A stretch of DNA of 64,000 nt, from assembly GCF_000878195.1 (NCBI RefSeq), contig NZ_JXST01000016.1, forward strand, positions 62,001 through 126,000, read 5' to 3'. A model generated the notes under the pieces. It was given only the letters and a program-made list of their open reading frames with translations. It was not told the origin of the DNA and did not search any database. The first letter of the stretch is position 1. Every line of letters starts with the position of its first letter. This document shows, piece after piece, positions 61,276 through 64,000 of the stretch. The translations under genes were made by a program, and so were the position numbers. The DNA is from Mycolicibacterium llatzerense. GTDB lineage: Bacteria; Actinomycetota; Actinomycetes; Mycobacteriales; Mycobacteriaceae.

Positions 61276-61364
61276 CCTGAAGCCATCGGACGCCGTACCG
61301 GCCGTCGTGAATTCTCTTGATGGCCAGTGCTTTTCCGCACCTCGGCGGGACCGGGATGGTCCGT

Positions 61365-62618
61365 CTAGTTCGACGACGGTGTTGGTGGTGGCTCGAATGG
61401 TTGGTACCACCACCATTGCGCGCGTTCCCCGGTCGGTCCGGGGCACGGCGGCACATCGGGTGGCGGTGTGGTGGGTGGCCGCGCGAGGGATCCGCCGTCG
61501 AGTTGGCGGCCTGCGGCGTCGGTGACGACGAGTCGGTCGGCGGGTCCGGTGATGGTGATGACCCGCTTGTGGTGCAGCCGGTGGTGGTACGGGCACACCA
61601 GCACCAGGTTGTGCAGTTCGGTGAGACCGCCGTTCTCCCAATGGATGATGTGGTGGGCGTGCAAGCCGCGGGTGGCCCCGCACCCGGGGACGCGGCAGCA
61701 GCGGTCGCGGTATTCGAGGGCGCGGCGCAGGCGGCGGCTGATCTGGCGGGTGCTGCGGCCGGCGCCGATCGGCTGACCGTGCTTCTGGAGCCACACTTCG
61801 CAGGTGGCGTCGCACAACAGCAGTCGGCGTTCGTCGTCGGTGAGCACCGAGCCCAGATGCAATGCGGCAGTGTCCTTGTCGAGGTCCACATGCACCACGA
61901 CGGTGGTGTGCTGCCCGTGCGGGCGACGTGCGACGTCGGTGTCCCAGCCGGCCTCGACCAGGCTCATGAACCCGTCCACCTGGTTGGGAAACGGCGGCGC
62001 CTCCTCCGACACACGGTCATCGTTCTCGTGGTCGCGTTTCCAGTCCGCCACCAACGCGTCCTGGTGCGAGGCCAGCGCGGCATCGAACTTCGCCGCCTCC
62101 AGCTTCGGCAACCGGATCGTGTACGTCGTGGAACCGTCATCGTGGGTGGTCTTCTTGATCGACCGCTCAGGATCCGGCTTCGACTCCGGCTCCGGCCGCG
62201 GCTCGAGCTTCACCGCCGTACGCAACTGGGTGACCGTAGCGCTGGCCGCGAACTGGGCATAGTGCTCATCAGAACCCTCGCCGGCATGCTCGGCGACCAC
62301 CCCGACCTGATCCAACGACAACCGACCCTCACGCATCGCCTCAGCACACCGCGGAAACTCCTCCAGGCGATGCGCGACCGCCACCATCACCTCCGCATTA
62401 CGCGGCGACACACCCGTTTTCCACGCCACCAACGCCGTGAGCGACCGGGCACCAGTCGCACCCCACAACCCATCACGATCAATCTCGGCCGCAATCTCCA
62501 CCAGCCGCGCGTCGATCGCGTTGCGCTGCCCGGTCAGCTCACCGATCTCATCGAAGAACGCATCCATACGCTCACACGGCGACGCCTCAACATCGAAAGC
62601 CGTTGCAGTGCTGGACAT
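61365..62618 (-). CDS. DUF222 / 13E12-repeat family HNH endonuclease-like protein
   Basis: A 417-residue protein of the mycobacterial 13E12 repeat family. The N-terminal two thirds is a DUF222 helical domain (SLTALVAWKTGVSPRNAEVMVAVAHRLEEFPRCAEAMREGRLSLDQVGVVAEHAGEG). The C-terminal HNH domain has C-x4-C (CRVPGCG), HAHHIIHWENGGLTELHNLVLVCPYHHRLHHK, with all zinc and catalytic residues visible, then a proline-rich tail. These genes are present in many scattered copies in mycobacteria; a mobile-element relationship is suspected, but no flanking repeats or recombinase are seen. ATG 62618. Confidence 0.88.
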   Translation of the reverse strand: MSSTATAFDVEASPCERMDAFFDEIGELTGQRNAIDARLVEIAAEIDRDGLWGATGARSLTALVAWKTGVSPRNAEVMVAVAHRLEEFPRCAEAMREGRLSLDQVGVVAEHAGEGSDEHYAQFAASATVTQLRTAVKLEPRPEPESKPDPERSIKKTTHDDGSTTYTIRLPKLEAAKFDAALASHQDALVADWKRDHENDDRVSEEAPPFPNQVDGFMSLVEAGWDTDVARRPHGQHTTVVVHVDLDKDTAALHLGSVLTDDERRLLLCDATCEVWLQKHGQPIGAGRSTRQISRRLRRALEYRDRCCRVPGCGATRGLHAHHIIHWENGGLTELHNLVLVCPYHHRLHHKRVITITGPADRLVVTDAAGRQLDGGSLARPPTTPPPDVPPCPGPTGERAQWWWYQPFEPPPTPSSN

Positions 62619-62687
62619 GACACCATCAAAGCAGAAGGCACCGACAAATTTTGGCCGCTCCGGGTGGAGAGCGAGAAACTGTACTGT

Positions 62688-63926
62688 TCAAGCAGCAGAA
62701 GGGTTTTCGATCACGATCGCAACGCCCTGACCTGAGCCGACGCAGACGCCGATGGCCCCGTACCGCGCGTTGCGTTCACGCAGTTCGGTGGCCAGGGTCA
62801 GGACGTACCGGGCACCAGTGGCGCCGAACGGATGGCCGATCGCCACGGCGCCTCCGTTGGGCGTGAGCTTCTCGTCGGGAACGACGAACCCGTCGAGCTG
62901 ATTCGGCAGTTCCCGCAGCACGCCGAGGGCCTGCGCACTGAACGCTTCATGGACTTCCCAGACATCGATCTGCTCGGGCGTCAACCCTGCACGCTTGATC
63001 GCCAGAGGCAGCGCCCACGCCGGCGCGAGACCCATGAACAGCGGATCGATCCCGTACACCGCCGAGGACACCACCCGCGCCAACGGCTCGATGCCGAGTT
63101 CTGCCGCCCGCTCCCCGGACGCCAGGACCAGGGCGCTGGCGCCATCGGTCAGCGGCGTCGAGTTCGCAGCGGTCATCTGCGTCGTGCCCGGTTGCGGGCG
63201 CAGGGCCGCCAGTTGCTCGGCCGTGGTTTCCTCGCGGATGAATTCGTCGTGCTCGAACAGCCGTGCCGGCGTCTTCTTCGTCGCGGCGATCTGGACCGGC
63301 ATGATCTCCTTGGCCAGGCGCCCGGAATCACGGGCCGCCTTGGCATTTCGCTGCGTCCGCAGCGCAAACGCGTCGATCTCCTCGCGCGTCAGGCCATAGC
63401 GATCGGCCACTTTCTGCGCGGTCTCGATCATGCTGATGTAGGCGTTGCGCGCCAGCAGCGCCGGGTTGGGTGGGCCGCCGGCGCCGGCCCACATGGTGTC
63501 GAGCAGGATGACCGGCCCGCGCGGCGCGAAGGCCGCGTCACCTTTCATGTAGGCCCAGCCCGATCGTGACATCGACTCGACACCGCACGCGATACCGACG
63601 CCGAGGTCGCCGGCCTTGATGGCGTGCGCGACGTTGATCGTGGCACTCAGCGACGACCCACAGAACCGGTTGATGGTCGTTCCGGCCACCGTGTCGGGAA
63701 ATCCGACGGCGAGCGCCGCCCAGCGGGCGATGTCGCCCATTCCCTCGTGCGCAGGATTCACACAGCCGGCAACGACGTCCTCGATGGCTCCGAGATCGAC
63801 GCCGACGCGCTCGCACGCACCCTTCATCGTCATGCCGAGGAGGTCGTCGGTGCGGATGTGCGACAGCGAACTGCCGTACCGCGCAAATGGAGTGCGGACA
63901 CCACCAAGCACAAATGCTTCTGTCAT
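62688..63926 (-). CDS. Acetyl-CoA C-acyltransferase (thiolase)
   Basis: A 412-residue thiolase of the FadA/degradative type, cleaving 3-ketoacyl-CoA with CoA. The acyl-accepting cysteine is Cys89 in INRFCGSSLSATIN; further signatures are GVESMSRSGWAYM, NSTPLTDGASALVLASGERA, EVHEAFSAQALGVL, PNGGAVAIGHPFGATGARYV with the catalytic histidine, and GVCVGSGQGVAIVI with the second cysteine. Several fadA genes of mycobacteria would fit, so no number is given. ATG 63926 overlaps the stop of the upstream gene by one base (TGATG). Confidence 0.93.
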   Translation of the reverse strand: MTEAFVLGGVRTPFARYGSSLSHIRTDDLLGMTMKGACERVGVDLGAIEDVVAGCVNPAHEGMGDIARWAALAVGFPDTVAGTTINRFCGSSLSATINVAHAIKAGDLGVGIACGVESMSRSGWAYMKGDAAFAPRGPVILLDTMWAGAGGPPNPALLARNAYISMIETAQKVADRYGLTREEIDAFALRTQRNAKAARDSGRLAKEIMPVQIAATKKTPARLFEHDEFIREETTAEQLAALRPQPGTTQMTAANSTPLTDGASALVLASGERAAELGIEPLARVVSSAVYGIDPLFMGLAPAWALPLAIKRAGLTPEQIDVWEVHEAFSAQALGVLRELPNQLDGFVVPDEKLTPNGGAVAIGHPFGATGARYVLTLATELRERNARYGAIGVCVGSGQGVAIVIENPSAA

Positions 63927-64000
63927 CAGCCGTCTCCCGCTCGATGTCGAGGCGAGCGTACGTCGAACGTGAGCGTGGTGGCGAAGATCTCGCGAAAGTT
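63926..64000 (-). CDS. C-terminal end of a gene cut by the window edge
   Basis: An open frame enters at base 64000 and ends in TGA (63928-63926), overlapping the thiolase ATG by one base. Only 24 residues are visible (ending RHRAGDG, beginning NFREIFATTLTF). The coupling to the thiolase suggests a fatty-acid or CoA-ester enzyme, but the tail is too short to identify. Confidence 0.55.
   Translation of the reverse strand, partial: NFREIFATTLTFDVRSPRHRAGDG

Noticed and set aside
61365..62618. HNH/13E12 gene as an insertion sequence or homing element
   Set aside because: No terminal repeats, target duplications or recombinase could be found around it, so it is listed only as a gene.

Overview
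The window is a contiguous piece of high-GC mycobacterial chromosome, most likely from an environmental, rapidly growing Mycolicibacterium/Mycobacterium. The evidence is gene content and order. Reading left to right, recognisable counterparts of the M. tuberculosis series fadE25-purE-purK-Rv3277-Rv3278c-birA-accD5-accE5-maf-sseA-Rv3284-accA3-lat-lrpA-Rv3292-Rv3293-lhr (Rv3274c to Rv3296) appear in the same order and orientation. Large blocks have been inserted between these anchors. Start codons are often GTG, neighbouring genes overlap by ATGA, GTGA or TGATG, and several promoters look leaderless (TANNNT placed 6-8 bases before the start codon).

Layout. 1-5490: fadE25 (cut by the window edge), a methyltransferase, purE, purK, a GtrA-family protein, a PH-domain membrane protein and birA. 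5480-27764: an exopolysaccharide locus inserted between birA and accD5. It carries a polyprenyl glycosylphosphotransferase, a Wzx-like flippase, a Wzy-like polymerase, a Wzz-like protein, a Wzz/ATPase fusion resembling a bacterial tyrosine kinase, four glycosyltransferases (two of them recent duplicates), O-acyl and O-acetyl transferases, a SASA-type O-acetylesterase, a YdcF protein, a secreted clan-A glycoside hydrolase with an LGFP-like tail, a methyltransferase, and four paralogous secretory lipases, one of which has lost its catalytic serine and histidine. 27824-30368: accD5, accE5 and maf. 30444-36089: a sigK/rskA operon led by an FAD oxidoreductase, a DUF1365 protein and a UfaA1-type lipid methyltransferase, preceded by a SigK-like promoter. 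36110-43284: two SRPBCC proteins, a triplicated DUF4333 protein, a nucleotide-sugar epimerase and dehydrogenase, sseA, a SufE-like protein and a second hexapeptide acetyltransferase. The three sugar/acetyl genes look like outlying parts of the polysaccharide pathway. 43466-45265: accA3, followed by a strong terminator. 45352-48372: small accessory genes, including an ArsR/SRPBCC pair with a perfect palindromic operator, a membrane protein under a BlaI-like operator, and a membrane-anchored Mrr-like nuclease. In M. tuberculosis this position holds sigF-rsbW, which is absent here. 48358-52962: a lysine degradation module (lat, lrpA, DUF1338 dioxygenase, aldehyde dehydrogenase). 53061-64000: a PknH_C-like lipoprotein, an SDR, a membrane-anchored extracytoplasmic protein, lhr helicase, a membrane protein, a 13E12/DUF222 HNH protein, a thiolase and the tail of one more gene.

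How the parts fit together. BirA, AccD5, AccE5 and AccA3 belong to one acyl-CoA carboxylase system: AccA3 carries the biotinylated lysine that BirA modifies. accD5 and accA3 share an identical 15-base near-palindrome in their leaders, which suggests common control. The polysaccharide locus contains a complete Wzx/Wzy-type assembly line together with an unusual set of acylating and deacylating enzymes, and is the best candidate for an undescribed system. All functional statements come from reading sequence motifs and remembered family knowledge. No database search was run.
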